64,000 nucleotides of DNA from Methylosinus sp. Sm6 (lineage in GTDB: Bacteria > Pseudomonadota > Alphaproteobacteria > Rhizobiales > Beijerinckiaceae): NCBI RefSeq assembly GCF_019802345.1, contig NZ_JAINDZ010000004.1, positions 144,089 through 208,088 of the forward strand, written 5' to 3'. A program made the translations under genes and the position numbers. The notes below the pieces were generated by a model, which was not told where the DNA came from, searched no databases, and saw only the letters and a list, made by a program, of their open reading frames with translations. How positions within the stretch are numbered: the first letter of the stretch is position 1; every line of letters starts with the position of its first letter. This document shows, piece after piece, positions 34,752 through 44,018 of the stretch.

Positions 34752-37700
34752 ATGGCCAAGGACAGCAATCAGCTGACGCTTTCTCTGTTCGACTCGACCA
34801 GCCTCTCCGGAGGATTGACGCTCGACAGCGGAGGTTTCCGTCCCTCGACCGATGTCCCCGAAGAGGACGAAGCGCCGGCCGTCCTGGCGCCGCCCGCCAT
34901 TCCTGCGCAGGACTTCGTGCTGCGCGGCGACCGCCAGCTCGCCCACGGCTGGAAAGCCCGCGCCGCCGACAATCTCGCCGCCATCCGGCTCGCCCTCGAA
35001 ATCGAGGCTGAAAAGCGGAATGCGACTTCGGAGGAGCAGGACGTCCTGAGCCGCTTCGTCGGCTTCGGCGCGTGCGACCTCGCCGATATAATGTTCCGCC
35101 GCGCCGGCGAGAGCTTCGCCGAGGGCTGGGAGGATCTTGGCGAGGAGCTGGAGCGGCTCGTCCCGCGCGAAGAGCTGGCGAGCCTCGCCCGCGCCACGCA
35201 ATATGCCCATTACACGCCCGAATTCATCATTCGCGCCATCTGGCGCGCCGTCCAGCGCATGGGCTTTGCCGGCGGCGCGATCCTGGAGCCCGGATGCGGG
35301 ACGGGGCTCTTCTTCTCCCTCATGCCGGAAGCGCTCGCCGGCAAATCGAGCCTCACCGGCGTCGAGATGGACGCCACCACCGCACGCATCGCATCGCAGC
35401 TGTTTCCGAACGCCTGGATCCGGCGCGAGGATTTTACGAAGGCGCGCCTCTCCGAGAGCTTCGAGCTCGTCATCGGCAATCCGCCGTTCAGCGACCGGCG
35501 CGCGCGTCTCGAGGGGGCAGAGCGCCTCGACCTTTCGCTGCATGATTATTTCATCGCGCGGTCGGTCGAACGGTTGAAGCCGGGCGGTCTCGCCGCCTTC
35601 GTCACCAGCCGCTGGACCATGGACAAGGTCGACGACAAGGCGCGCGCCCATATCGCCGTCATAGCCGATCTCGTCGGCGCGATCCGGCTTCCCGAGGGAG
35701 CCATGAACGCCGCCGCAGGAACCGACGTCGTCATCGACATCCTGTTCCTGCAGAGGCGCGCCGCTGACCAGGAGCCCGCCGGCGCGCTCTGGCAGGACCT
35801 CGCCGAGGCAATCCCCGCCGAGGATGGCGAGGAGGCTCTCTCGATCAATCGATATTTCATCGATCATCCAGAGATGGTCATGGGGCTCCATGCGCGGACC
35901 AGCAGCGCCTATGGGCCGACCTACACCTGCCTGCGAAAGGACCGCGCCGCGCTCGACGACGAGATCGACGCCGCCGTTTCGCGCCTGCCGCGCGGAATCC
36001 ATCAGCCGAGCGAGCGCGTCGCCGCGACCGCGCCGAGCCGGCCCGCCCTTCGCGTCGGGACGGCGGCCGAAGGCGCGACGATCAAGGAGGGCAGCTTCGT
36101 CATCGTCGACGACGCGCTGATGCAGATCATCGACGGCGCGCCCTGCAAGATCGAGGTGCGCGGCGGCAAGGGGGGCGAAGGCATTCCCGCAAAACACGCC
36201 CGCATCATTCGCACCCTCATTCCGATCCGCGACGCCATCCGCGAGGTCCTGCGCGCCCAGGAGGCCAATGAGCCCTGGGGTCCGGCCCAGACGCGCCTGC
36301 GCATCGCCTACAACAGCTTCCTGCGCAATTTCGGAGCGATCAATCTCACCACCATCAGCGAGACGACGGATCCGAAAACCGGCGAGGCGCGCGAGACCCA
36401 GCGCCGCCCCAATCTCCAGCCCTTCCTCGACGACCCCGACGTCTGGCTCGTCGCCTCGATCGAGGACTATGACGTCGAGACCGGCGTGGCGAAGAAGGGA
36501 CCGATCTTCTCCGAGCGCGTGCTGCATCCGCCGGCGACGCCGACGATCGAGAGCGCGGCCGACGCCCTCGCCGTCACCCTGCACGAGCTCGGCCATGTGG
36601 ACATCGACCGCATCGCCGAGCTCCTCGGCCGCTCGCGCGACGAAGCGCTCGCCGAGCTCGGGGATCGCGTCTTCCTCGATCCTCAGACCACGATCGAGGG
36701 CTTCGAAAGCTGGCAGACCGCCGACGCCTATCTGTCCGGCCCAGTGCGCACCAAGCTCGCCGCCGCGATCATCGCCGCAGAGCGAGATGCGCGCTATCGG
36801 CGCAATGTCGAGGCGCTAGGCCCGGTCCAGCCCGAGGATCTGAAGCCCTCGGATATTTCGGCGCGGCTCGGCGCGCCATGGATCCCGACCGCCGATGTCA
36901 CCGCCTTCGTCGCCGAGGTCATCGGCGTGGAGGCCTCGATCCGCCACACCATCGAGATCGCCTCCTGGACCGTCGAGCTCTCCGCCTTCTCCGGTCGCGC
37001 CGAGGCGACCTCCGAATGGGGCACGGCGCGGCGCAACGCCGGCCTGCTGCTCGGCGACGCGCTCAATTCCTCGATCCCGCAAATCTACGACGTCTGGAAG
37101 GAGGACGGCAGAGAGCGGCGCGAGCTGAACGCCGCCGAGACCGAGGCGGCCAAGGAGAAGCTCGCCAAGATCAAGACGGCTTTCGAGCGTTGGGTCTGGA
37201 CCAATGTCGAACGGGCCGAGCGGCTCACCCGCATCTACAACGACCAGTTCAACAATCTGGTCCCGCGGCATTTCGACGGAGCCCATCTCCAGCTTCCCGG
37301 CGCGAGCAGCGTCATCAAATTCTACGACCACCAGAAGCGCGCCATTTGGCGCATCGTCAGCGCCGGCAAGACCTACATCGCCCATTCGGTCGGCGCCGGA
37401 AAGACCTTCACCATCGCCGCCGCCATCATGGAGCAGAAGCGGCTCGGCCTCGTCGCCAAGGCGATGCTGGTGGTTCCTGGCCATTGCCTGGCGCAGGCGA
37501 GCCGCGAATTCCTCCTGCTCTATCCGAACGCCCGCATTCTGGTCGCCGACGAGACGAATTTCTCCAAGGACAAGCGCCAGCGCTTCCTCGCTCGCGCCGC
37601 CACGGCGCAGTGGGATTGCATCATCATCACCCACAGCGCCTTCAAATTCGTGCCGGCGCCCGCCGCCTTCGAGCAGGCGCTCATTCAGACCCACCTCGCC

Positions 37701-39809
37701 AGTTATTCCGAATTGCTCGAGAAAATCGATGGCGACGACCGAATCTCGCGCAAGCGCATCGAGCGCATGAAGGAAGGCCTGGAAGCCAAGCTCGAAGCCT
37801 TGCAGAGCCGCAAGGACGACCTTCTGACCATCGGCGAGATGGGCGTCGACCAGCTCATCGTCGACGAGGCGCAGGAGTTTCGCAAGCTCTCCTTCGCCAC
37901 CAATATGACGAGCCTGAAGGGCGTCGATCCGGACGGATCGCAGCGCGCCTGGGACCTCTTCGTCAAATCCCGCTTCGTCGACGAGAAGAACCCCGGCCGG
38001 GCTCTGCTCCTCGCCTCCGGCACGCCGATCACCAATACGCTCGGCGAGATGTTCACCCTGCAACGCTTCATGCAGCCGGAGACGCTCGAAGAGCGGGGCA
38101 TTCACGAGTTCGACGCCTGGGCCGCGACCTTCGGCGAGACGCGCACCGAGCTCGAGCTGCAGCCATCCGGCCTCTACAAGCCGGTCACGCGCTTTTCGGA
38201 ATTCGTCAATGTCGCCGATCTCATGGCCATGTATCGCTCGGTCGCCGACGTCGTGCTCAAATCGGACCTGCGCCATTATCTGCGTCTGCCGAGCGTCAAG
38301 GGCGGCAAGCGCCAGATCGTCACGGCCGAGCCGACCGCCGCCTTCAAGGCCTACCAGAAAATCCTCGCCGAGCGCATCGCCGTCATCGAGAAGCGCAAGA
38401 CCAAGCCTGAGAAGGGCGACGACATTCTCCTCTCCGTCATCACCGACGGCCGCCACGCCGCCATCGATCTGCGCTTCGTCCTCCCCGGCCATGCGAATGA
38501 GGACGGCAACAAGCTCAATGCCCTGATCGATAACGTCTTTGCGATCTGGCGCGAGACGGCGGACCGCCGCTACACAAGGGCCGACGGCGTCCCCTACCTC
38601 CTGCCCGGCGCGGCGCAGATGATCTTCTCCGATCTCGGCACGCTCAATGTGGAGGCGACGCGCGGCTTCTCGGCCTACCGCTGGATCAAGTCGCGGCTCG
38701 TCGCGCTCGGCGTTCTCGCCGAGCAAATCGCCTTCATGCAGGATTACAAGAAGTCGAGCGCCAAGCAGCGTTTGTTCCAGGACATCAACGCCGGCAAGAC
38801 CCGCATCCTGATCGGATCGTCCGACACGATGGGCACGGGCGTCAACGCCCAGCGCCGTCTAGTCGCGCTCCATCACCTCGACGTTCCCTGGCTCCCCTCG
38901 CACATCGAACAGCGCGAAGGCCGTATCGAGCGCCAGGGCAACGAGAATGAGGAGATCGAGCTCTACGCCTATGCCACCAAGGGCAGTGTCGACGCCACGG
39001 GCTGGCAATTGCTCGAACGGAAGGCCCGCTTCATCGAGATGGCCATGTCCGGCGACCGCAGCATCCGTCGGCTGGAGGACGCCGGATCGCAGGTCAATCA
39101 ATTCGCCATGGCGAAGGCCATTGCATCGGGCGACCCGAGGCTCATGCAGAAGGCCGGGCTCGAAGCCGAGATCGCTCGCCTGGAACGCCTGCGCGACGCG
39201 CATTTCGACGATCAATACGCCGTCCGCCGCACGATCTCCACAACCGAGGCCTCGCTCCGTCACGCCGAAAAGCGGATCGCCGAGATCGAGCAGGACATCG
39301 CCAGACGAACCCCGACCCGCGGCGACGCCTTCCGCATGGAGGTGAACGGAGAGCGATTCGTCGAACGCAAGGACGCCGGCGCCGCCCTCCTCAGAGGCAT
39401 CCGCGCCAGGGAGTTCGAAGGCAAGGGCGGCGAATGGCGCATCGCCAATATCGGCGGCTTCGATTTGTCCGTCACGGCAAGATCCGTCGCGCGCCAGAAG
39501 CTCGCGCAGGTCGAGCTGACGATGCAGCCCGCCGGCCGACATATGGAGATCGAGTATTCGCACGATCTGACGCCGCTCGGAATCGTTTCACGCCTCGAAT
39601 ATTGCCTCTCGCGCTTCGAAGTGGAGTTGGCCGAGCAGAAGCGCGCCATGCACGACGCCGCCGAACGCCTCCCGGCCTATCGCCGGCGTCTCGATAAAGC
39701 TTTCGCCTACGAAAACGAGCTCGACATGAAGCGCGACGAGCTGGCGGCGCTCGACGCTTCGCTCGCCGCGAACGACGACGGCAAGTCCGAAGCCCCCTCT
39801 GCGGCCTGA
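34752..39809 (+). CDS. DNA methyltransferase-SNF2-like helicase fusion
   Basis: 1,685 residues. The N-terminal methyltransferase has EPGCGTG (179-185, SAM motif) and IGNPPFSDRR (NPPF at 243-246), the N6-adenine/gamma type. The C-terminal half is a superfamily 2 helicase: Walker A GAGKTF (about 880-885), a DEAQ box in VDEAQEFRKLSF (about 1037-1040) and a helicase C domain with IEQREGRIERQGN (about 1385-1397), the SNF2/strawberry-notch style Q-rich motif. A coiled-coil tail follows. Large proteins of this organisation are found on plasmids and phages (P1 DarB is an example) and are thought to modify or protect element DNA against host restriction. It is the largest intact enzyme in the ArdC/ParB region. 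Confidence 0.92.
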   Translation: MAKDSNQLTLSLFDSTSLSGGLTLDSGGFRPSTDVPEEDEAPAVLAPPAIPAQDFVLRGDRQLAHGWKARAADNLAAIRLALEIEAEKRNATSEEQDVLSRFVGFGACDLADIMFRRAGESFAEGWEDLGEELERLVPREELASLARATQYAHYTPEFIIRAIWRAVQRMGFAGGAILEPGCGTGLFFSLMPEALAGKSSLTGVEMDATTARIASQLFPNAWIRREDFTKARLSESFELVIGNPPFSDRRARLEGAERLDLSLHDYFIARSVERLKPGGLAAFVTSRWTMDKVDDKARAHIAVIADLVGAIRLPEGAMNAAAGTDVVIDILFLQRRAADQEPAGALWQDLAEAIPAEDGEEALSINRYFIDHPEMVMGLHARTSSAYGPTYTCLRKDRAALDDEIDAAVSRLPRGIHQPSERVAATAPSRPALRVGTAAEGATIKEGSFVIVDDALMQIIDGAPCKIEVRGGKGGEGIPAKHARIIRTLIPIRDAIREVLRAQEANEPWGPAQTRLRIAYNSFLRNFGAINLTTISETTDPKTGEARETQRRPNLQPFLDDPDVWLVASIEDYDVETGVAKKGPIFSERVLHPPATPTIESAADALAVTLHELGHVDIDRIAELLGRSRDEALAELGDRVFLDPQTTIEGFESWQTADAYLSGPVRTKLAAAIIAAERDARYRRNVEALGPVQPEDLKPSDISARLGAPWIPTADVTAFVAEVIGVEASIRHTIEIASWTVELSAFSGRAEATSEWGTARRNAGLLLGDALNSSIPQIYDVWKEDGRERRELNAAETEAAKEKLAKIKTAFERWVWTNVERAERLTRIYNDQFNNLVPRHFDGAHLQLPGASSVIKFYDHQKRAIWRIVSAGKTYIAHSVGAGKTFTIAAAIMEQKRLGLVAKAMLVVPGHCLAQASREFLLLYPNARILVADETNFSKDKRQRFLARAATAQWDCIIITHSAFKFVPAPAAFEQALIQTHLASYSELLEKIDGDDRISRKRIERMKEGLEAKLEALQSRKDDLLTIGEMGVDQLIVDEAQEFRKLSFATNMTSLKGVDPDGSQRAWDLFVKSRFVDEKNPGRALLLASGTPITNTLGEMFTLQRFMQPETLEERGIHEFDAWAATFGETRTELELQPSGLYKPVTRFSEFVNVADLMAMYRSVADVVLKSDLRHYLRLPSVKGGKRQIVTAEPTAAFKAYQKILAERIAVIEKRKTKPEKGDDILLSVITDGRHAAIDLRFVLPGHANEDGNKLNALIDNVFAIWRETADRRYTRADGVPYLLPGAAQMIFSDLGTLNVEATRGFSAYRWIKSRLVALGVLAEQIAFMQDYKKSSAKQRLFQDINAGKTRILIGSSDTMGTGVNAQRRLVALHHLDVPWLPSHIEQREGRIERQGNENEEIELYAYATKGSVDATGWQLLERKARFIEMAMSGDRSIRRLEDAGSQVNQFAMAKAIASGDPRLMQKAGLEAEIARLERLRDAHFDDQYAVRRTISTTEASLRHAEKRIAEIEQDIARRTPTRGDAFRMEVNGERFVERKDAGAALLRGIRAREFEGKGGEWRIANIGGFDLSVTARSVARQKLAQVELTMQPAGRHMEIEYSHDLTPLGIVSRLEYCLSRFEVELAEQKRAMHDAAERLPAYRRRLDKAFAYENELDMKRDELAALDASLAANDDGKSEAPSAA

Positions 39810-39917
39810 CGCGCGGACCTTCGGCGCAGGCTGGTCTGAGCATCTCGGCGCGGGCGATCCCATGGAGCCCGCATCGCCACGCGCCGCGCCCGCCCCATTC
39901 CAATCAGGAGATCTTCG

Positions 39918-40469
39918 ATGCTCCCGACCGCAATCACTCGATCTCTCCGAATGCCGCAACTGACGGCCGCCGACTTCACGCCGACCAAATTCCATACGGT
40001 CGACGACAAGGCCTAGTTCGCCAACTCGCTGCTGAAATTCCTCGCCGACGACTGCCCGAAGAGCGGCTTCACTGACCGACTGTATGTGCGCCTCTCCAAC
40101 AGCTTTGGAAACATTGCCTACTACGATAGGCAAGGCTTCTTCGAGCACTTCTTTCTGGCTTTGGAAACGAAGGCAGAATTCCTCGAACAAACGCTGCAAT
40201 GGCCCTGTTATGGCTCCGCGGAATTTACATTTTGCGACGTGGAGATCCTCGTCCAATCGCGGATCACGACGGCGAACCTTCTCGCGATCGTAAAGGCGCA
40301 GCGCGACAGTGACATCGCTCGCCGAGAGCGCGAGTTGCTCGAGCGTCTGAAAGCCAAATACGAGCCGATGCCCCGACCGGATGCGCTCTCCGGTCTGGCG
40401 TCGCCGGCCACAGCGCCCGAGCCGCCGACGGTCCTGCGCCAAGGATCGCTGTTTGATTTCTCCGAATGA
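39918..40469 (+). pseudogene. Unknown gene interrupted by one in-frame amber codon
   Basis: ATG 39918 has AGGAG eight nt upstream. The frame reads 32 residues (ending KFHTVDDKA), meets TAG at 40014-40016 and then continues open for another 150 codons with FANSLLKFLADDCPKSGFT and RLSNSFGNIAYYDRQGFF up to a C-terminal RQGSLFDFSE. Codon use and composition on both sides of the TAG agree, so one protein of about 183 residues is intended. TAG differs from TGG (Trp) by one base. Either a recent nonsense mutation, a sequencing error or amber suppression explains it. An internal start at 40086 would give only 127 residues without the conserved-looking N-terminus. Family not recognised. Confidence 0.7.
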
Positions 40470-40564
40470 ACGACGCGGCTCCTGCGCGCTGCGATCGTCG
40501 AGGATAGGCGAGCGCCGAGAGGAACAAACACGAAAATCAGAATGAAGAAAAAGGCGATTTGCCC

Positions 40565-40648
40565 CATGCGCGGCCGTCGCCGCAAGAGTGCGTCGCTCTG
40601 CTCCCGCGCGTTCCGCGCGCTCTTGCCCCGCCGTCCGCGATCGGGGCG
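40565..40648 (+). ncRNA. Repeated structured leader, copy F
   Basis: CAAGAG (40583-40588) pairs with CTCTTG (40620-40625). Relative to CAAGGG/CCCTTG in copies A-D both partners changed, preserving the pair. Internal GCGCG-TTC-CGCGC hairpin as in A and B; outer CGCGG/CCGCG. GATCGGGG follows. It lies 61 nt before the parB ATG, after an A-rich purine tract (about 40519-40556). Confidence 0.65.
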
Positions 40649-40708
40649 TTCGATCCTCGTCTTCGAAAAGAAGAACGGCAATTCGAATTGAAAGAGGAGT
40701 TCATCGAC

Positions 40709-42373
40709 ATGGAACTGCGTCACGTCGACCCCCGCAATCTCAAGCCCAATCCCAGCAATCCCCGCCGCATCGCTCCCAGCGAGCATGCCGACCGGCAAAT
40801 GATCGCCAATATCAAGGCGACGGGCATCACACAGCCGCCCGTGGTGCGCCCCGACGGCGACGATCTCGTCATCGTCGCCGGCCACGGCCGCGTGCGCGCC
40901 GCCATCGGCGCCGGCTTGAAAGAGATTATCGTCCTCGTCCGCGGCCCCGACGACGGCGCCGACAATCTCCGCGCGCTCTCCGAGAACGTCGTCCGAGTTC
41001 AGATGGGGCCGGTCGACCAATGGCGCACCATCGAAGCGCTCATTTCCGATAATTGGACGGAAGAGGCGATCGGCGATGCTCTCGCCCTGCCGGTACGGAC
41101 GATCAAGAAATTGCGCCTGCTCGCCAACGTCCATCCAGCTATCCTCGATCATATCGCAAAAGGCGACATGCCGCAGGAGAGCCACCTGCGTATCATCGCC
41201 GCCGCCGGCGCCGACGAGCAGGCATCTGTCTGGAAGAAGCACAAGCCCAAGAAGGGCCAGGAGACGGTCAGTTGGCACGAAGTTTCTCGCGCCCTCGACA
41301 AACGGCGCATCTACGCCAAGAATGCGAAGTTCGGCCCGGACGAAGAGCAGGCTTTCGGCATCGTCTGGGAGGACGATCTGTTCGAGCAGGGCGATCAGGA
41401 CAGCCGCTACACCACCCAGGTCGAGGCGTTCTTCGCCGCACAAGCCGCATGGATCGAAGCCAATCTGCCAAAGAATGGCGTTCTCCTGCAGATTGACGAA
41501 TACGGCCAGGGCAAGCTTCCGCCGAAAGCCGAGCGGAATTGGGGACAGCCGAGAAAGAGCGACACAATCGGCCGTTACGTCGACACCCGCGACGGATCCG
41601 TGAAGGAAATCCTCTACCGCCTGCCGAAGGAGGAGCCGAAGAAGGGAAAGAATGCAGCCTCCGGCGCGACGTCCGAGACGCTCTCGGAGCCCGCTCGCAC
41701 CCGCCCCGAGATCACGCAAAAAGGTCTCGCGATCATCGGCGACTTCCGCACCGACGCCCTCGTCAGAGCGCTCGCGGAAAACGAAATCGACGACTTCACG
41801 CTTCTCAGTCTGCTCGTCCTCGCCTTCGCGGCCGACAATGTCGATGTGAAAGCCAGCGGCTACTCCTCGCGCATGCGTCGAGGCCTCGCGCACCGGCTCG
41901 CCAATGAGGGACGCATCACCCAGGACGCCGCCCTCGTTCGGAAGGCCGCGCGCGACATGCTGGCCCATGTTCTCAACTGCCGCCCCGGCTATCATTCGAG
42001 CGGCGTCGCCGCCCGCCTCGTCGGGGACGCGATCGGCGCGGATGCGCATCTTCCCAATATGGCGACGGACGATTTTCTGTCGGCGCTTTCGAAGGCTGCG
42101 CTCGAAAAGGCCGCCGCGCTGCACTCGGTGCTGCCGCGTCCGCGCGCCAAGGAGACGCGCGCCGCTCTCATCGAGGAGGTCTCCGGCGGAACATTCGTGC
42201 TTCCGGCCGCGCGTTTCGCCCTTTCCGAGGAGGAGATCGCGAGCGAGCTCGCCCGGGCGACCGAATGCTCCGAGGAGGAAGAGGGGAATGTCGACGGCCC
42301 CGATCCGGAGATCGGCGCCTCCGACGAGGACCCCGATCCCGAAGAGGATCACCAAGCGGAGGAATTCGCCTGA
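40709..42373 (+). CDS. parB: ParB/RepB/Spo0J-family partition protein
   Basis: 554 residues from ATG 40709 (AGAGGAG upstream). The ParB nuclease/CTPase domain begins with LKPNPSNPRRIAP, then GITQPPVVRPDG, IVAGHGRVRAA (GxxR box region) and ALSENVVRVQM. A helix-turn-helix region follows with WTEEAIGDALALPVRTIKKL. The rest is a long extension, Lys/Ala-rich then acidic at the C-terminus (EEDHQAEEFA), which makes it larger than chromosomal ParB (about 300). Such large ParB-like proteins are typical of alphaproteobacterial plasmids and ICEs and act in segregation or as regulators. There is no parA beside it; the ParA-like ATPase is 12 kb away. A strong 12-bp hairpin follows the gene. Confidence 0.93.
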   Translation: MELRHVDPRNLKPNPSNPRRIAPSEHADRQMIANIKATGITQPPVVRPDGDDLVIVAGHGRVRAAIGAGLKEIIVLVRGPDDGADNLRALSENVVRVQMGPVDQWRTIEALISDNWTEEAIGDALALPVRTIKKLRLLANVHPAILDHIAKGDMPQESHLRIIAAAGADEQASVWKKHKPKKGQETVSWHEVSRALDKRRIYAKNAKFGPDEEQAFGIVWEDDLFEQGDQDSRYTTQVEAFFAAQAAWIEANLPKNGVLLQIDEYGQGKLPPKAERNWGQPRKSDTIGRYVDTRDGSVKEILYRLPKEEPKKGKNAASGATSETLSEPARTRPEITQKGLAIIGDFRTDALVRALAENEIDDFTLLSLLVLAFAADNVDVKASGYSSRMRRGLAHRLANEGRITQDAALVRKAARDMLAHVLNCRPGYHSSGVAARLVGDAIGADAHLPNMATDDFLSALSKAALEKAAALHSVLPRPRAKETRAALIEEVSGGTFVLPAARFALSEEEIASELARATECSEEEEGNVDGPDPEIGASDEDPDPEEDHQAEEFA

Positions 42374-42383
42374 GCGCGGCGAC

Positions 42384-42412
42384 GGCGCGGCCGGCTTGAC
42401 GCCGGCCGCGCC
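42384..42412 (+). terminator. Strong 12-bp hairpin after parB
   Basis: GGCGCGGCCGGC and GCCGGCCGCGCC are perfect complements around TTGAC, starting 11 nt after the parB stop. There is no T-run, so termination may be Rho-assisted, or the hairpin may protect the mRNA end. Confidence 0.55.
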
Positions 42413-42484
42413 CATAGAGGCGCCAGCGACTTGGTCGTCAGGCCGAACACGGCGAATTACCAGCCGAAGACGGGAGGTCCGACC

Positions 42485-42688
42485 ATGTACGCCTTTCAAT
42501 TCCAGGACGGAAGCTGGCGCATCGATTTCTTGACGAACAGTCGATCACCTCCTCCTCAGCCGAGGACGGAGGCCTACGATCTCTATGAAGCGTCCTACCT
42601 CAGCCGCCGTGACGCGAATGCGGCGATCGAAAAACTTCGCGCGCTCGTCTCCGACGACTCTCGACGCAAACATGAGGAACCCCGATGA
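42485..42688 (+). CDS. Small hypothetical protein
   Basis: 67 residues from ATG 42485 with GGAGG seven nt upstream. It reads YAFQFQDGSWRIDFLTNSRS, then AYDLYEASYLSRRDANAAIE. A small alpha/beta protein with no recognised family. Its stop overlaps the start of the next gene (ATGA, 42685-42688), so the two are coupled. Confidence 0.7.
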   Translation: MYAFQFQDGSWRIDFLTNSRSPPPQPRTEAYDLYEASYLSRRDANAAIEKLRALVSDDSRRKHEEPR

Positions 42689-42963
42689 AATCGAAATTCA
42701 TCACCGAACACGATCTCGCCACGCTCGCCAATATCTGCCGCGTCGCCGCGGAGCGCTTCAAAGAGCATGAAGCGGAATTCCGCACGCTGGCGGCCGCTCC
42801 TCCATCGCTGGAGACAAAATCGCTGCTCCCGACGGGAGACTCGGCGTTGCGGCTCGCCGATCAGTTCGCGCTTCAGGCCAGAGAAGCGCACGCCTTCGCG
42901 AGTCTGTTCGACCGCAGCGAACCGTTCACAATTCGGCATTCCGGCGCCGACGCCGAGGACTAA
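42685..42963 (+). CDS. Small hypothetical helical protein
   Basis: 92 residues, translationally coupled to the upstream gene by ATGA. The sequence begins KSKFITEHDLATLANICRVA, followed by a long amphipathic helical part (AAERFKEHEAEF, SALRLADQFALQAREAHAFA) and an acidic tail ADAED. No motif. A role in protein or nucleic-acid binding alongside its partner is conceivable. Confidence 0.65.
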   Translation: MKSKFITEHDLATLANICRVAAERFKEHEAEFRTLAAAPPSLETKSLLPTGDSALRLADQFALQAREAHAFASLFDRSEPFTIRHSGADAED

Positions 42964-42986
42964 CCGAAATCGGAGGAGGCCCGACA

Positions 42987-43238
42987 ATGGATGCAATACT
43001 GCAAATTGCGTCGCGATGGCGCGCTCCACTTCTGAAACGCGTTCCCAAGACCGAGAGACCAATGACGGCACAAGATTGCATTCGCGTCTATAACGAGTCC
43101 CCGCGTATCGTCGCCGTGCAATTTCGGTTCGGCGACAGTTTCGGGCACGCGAGTCTCACCTTCGACGAGACACGAAACCTCGTTCGCATTCTCACGAAGG
43201 CGACCGAGATCACGGCGCAAAGCCCCGCGCGTTCATAG
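42987..43238 (+). CDS. Small hypothetical protein
   Basis: 83 residues from ATG 42987, preceded by GGAGGAGG. Basic N-terminus (ASRWRAPLLKRVPKTERP), then VYNESPRIVAVQFRFGDS and GHASLTFDETRNLVRILTKA. Resembles small beta-rich orphan proteins; not recognised. Confidence 0.6.
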   Translation: MDAILQIASRWRAPLLKRVPKTERPMTAQDCIRVYNESPRIVAVQFRFGDSFGHASLTFDETRNLVRILTKATEITAQSPARS

Positions 43239-43262
43239 CCGTTCGACCTATGGAGCCCCCGA

Positions 43263-43583
43263 ATGCCGACCTACCGCATCCTTCTCATCGAAGAGCAGGT
43301 GGAAAGCGACTGTGCAGAATTCAAAGTCGCTGCACCCACGCCCCGAGACGGCGCAAATATTCTCGTCGACGCCCATGCGCGCGCTCGTGAGAAATCCTCC
43401 AATTGGGTCTCTCTGCCGGACGGGCAGAGCGCCCGCATCGAGCCCGACAATCTCGTTCGAACGCACGTCTATTGCGTATTGCTGGACGACGACGGCAACG
43501 AAGTCGAGGAGATCGATCTCAATACACCACCCTCTCCTGCTCAGCCGCCTTCCAAGACGACGGCGGCGGAAGATGGTCCATGA
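43263..43583 (+). CDS. Small hypothetical protein
   Basis: 106 residues from ATG 43263 (GGAG nine to twelve nt upstream). N-terminal beta strands (TYRILLIEEQVESDCAEFKV), a middle DGANILVDAHARAREKS and a C-terminal YCVLLDDDGNEVEEIDL, then a low-complexity Pro/Ser/Thr tail. No family recognised. Located in a run of plus-strand small genes behind parB. Confidence 0.6.
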   Translation: MPTYRILLIEEQVESDCAEFKVAAPTPRDGANILVDAHARAREKSSNWVSLPDGQSARIEPDNLVRTHVYCVLLDDDGNEVEEIDLNTPPSPAQPPSKTTAAEDGP

Positions 43584-43724
43584 TGTGGCGTTGTCATCCC
43601 ACCGTCCAATTCCCCAACAACACGATCGTCAGGGCTGCCTGATCGTGCTCGAGAGCCGAGGCGGCGGTCATTCCCATTCTCGCCGCCTCGCCCATTCGGT
43701 TGGCGGACTCCAGGAGACACGACG

Positions 43725-43973
43725 ATGGCCAGGACACACGTCGATGTCGCCGCCGAAATATTCGGGAGCGCCACCAGCATCGCGCATCTGGCGCAATTCG
43801 CATTCGACGGCGAAGACAGCAAAGAGATGACCGTCGAATACGCCATGAGGCTGATCAAAAGGGACTGGCCCTTCGAAATCGATCACGCGAAGACCGAAAT
43901 CGAATGCGGCGTCGGCATTCGGGTCACTTTCAAAGACGGGTCCGTTCTTCATGTCGGCGCCTGGGCGGACTGA
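43725..43973 (+). CDS. Small hypothetical protein
   Basis: 82 residues from ATG 43725, preceded by AGGAGA. Reads ARTHVDVAAEIFGSATSIAH, MRLIKRDWPFEIDHAKTEIE and GIRVTFKDGSVLHVGAWAD. The compact alternation of helix and strand suggests a folded domain, but no motif is known to me. Confidence 0.6.
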   Translation: MARTHVDVAAEIFGSATSIAHLAQFAFDGEDSKEMTVEYAMRLIKRDWPFEIDHAKTEIECGVGIRVTFKDGSVLHVGAWAD

Positions 43974-44018
43974 CACGGAGGCTTTGCGACCGGATGTCCC
44001 CAGCTTCGGAGTTTCGAT

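Noticed and set aside
21071..40648. Leader copies as mere REP-type repeats
   Set aside because: They are always on the sense strand before a start codon with compensatory changes, which is not typical for REP elements.
40638..40660. Possible second LexA box (GTTC then GTCT) near parB
   Set aside because: The second half does not match GTTC.
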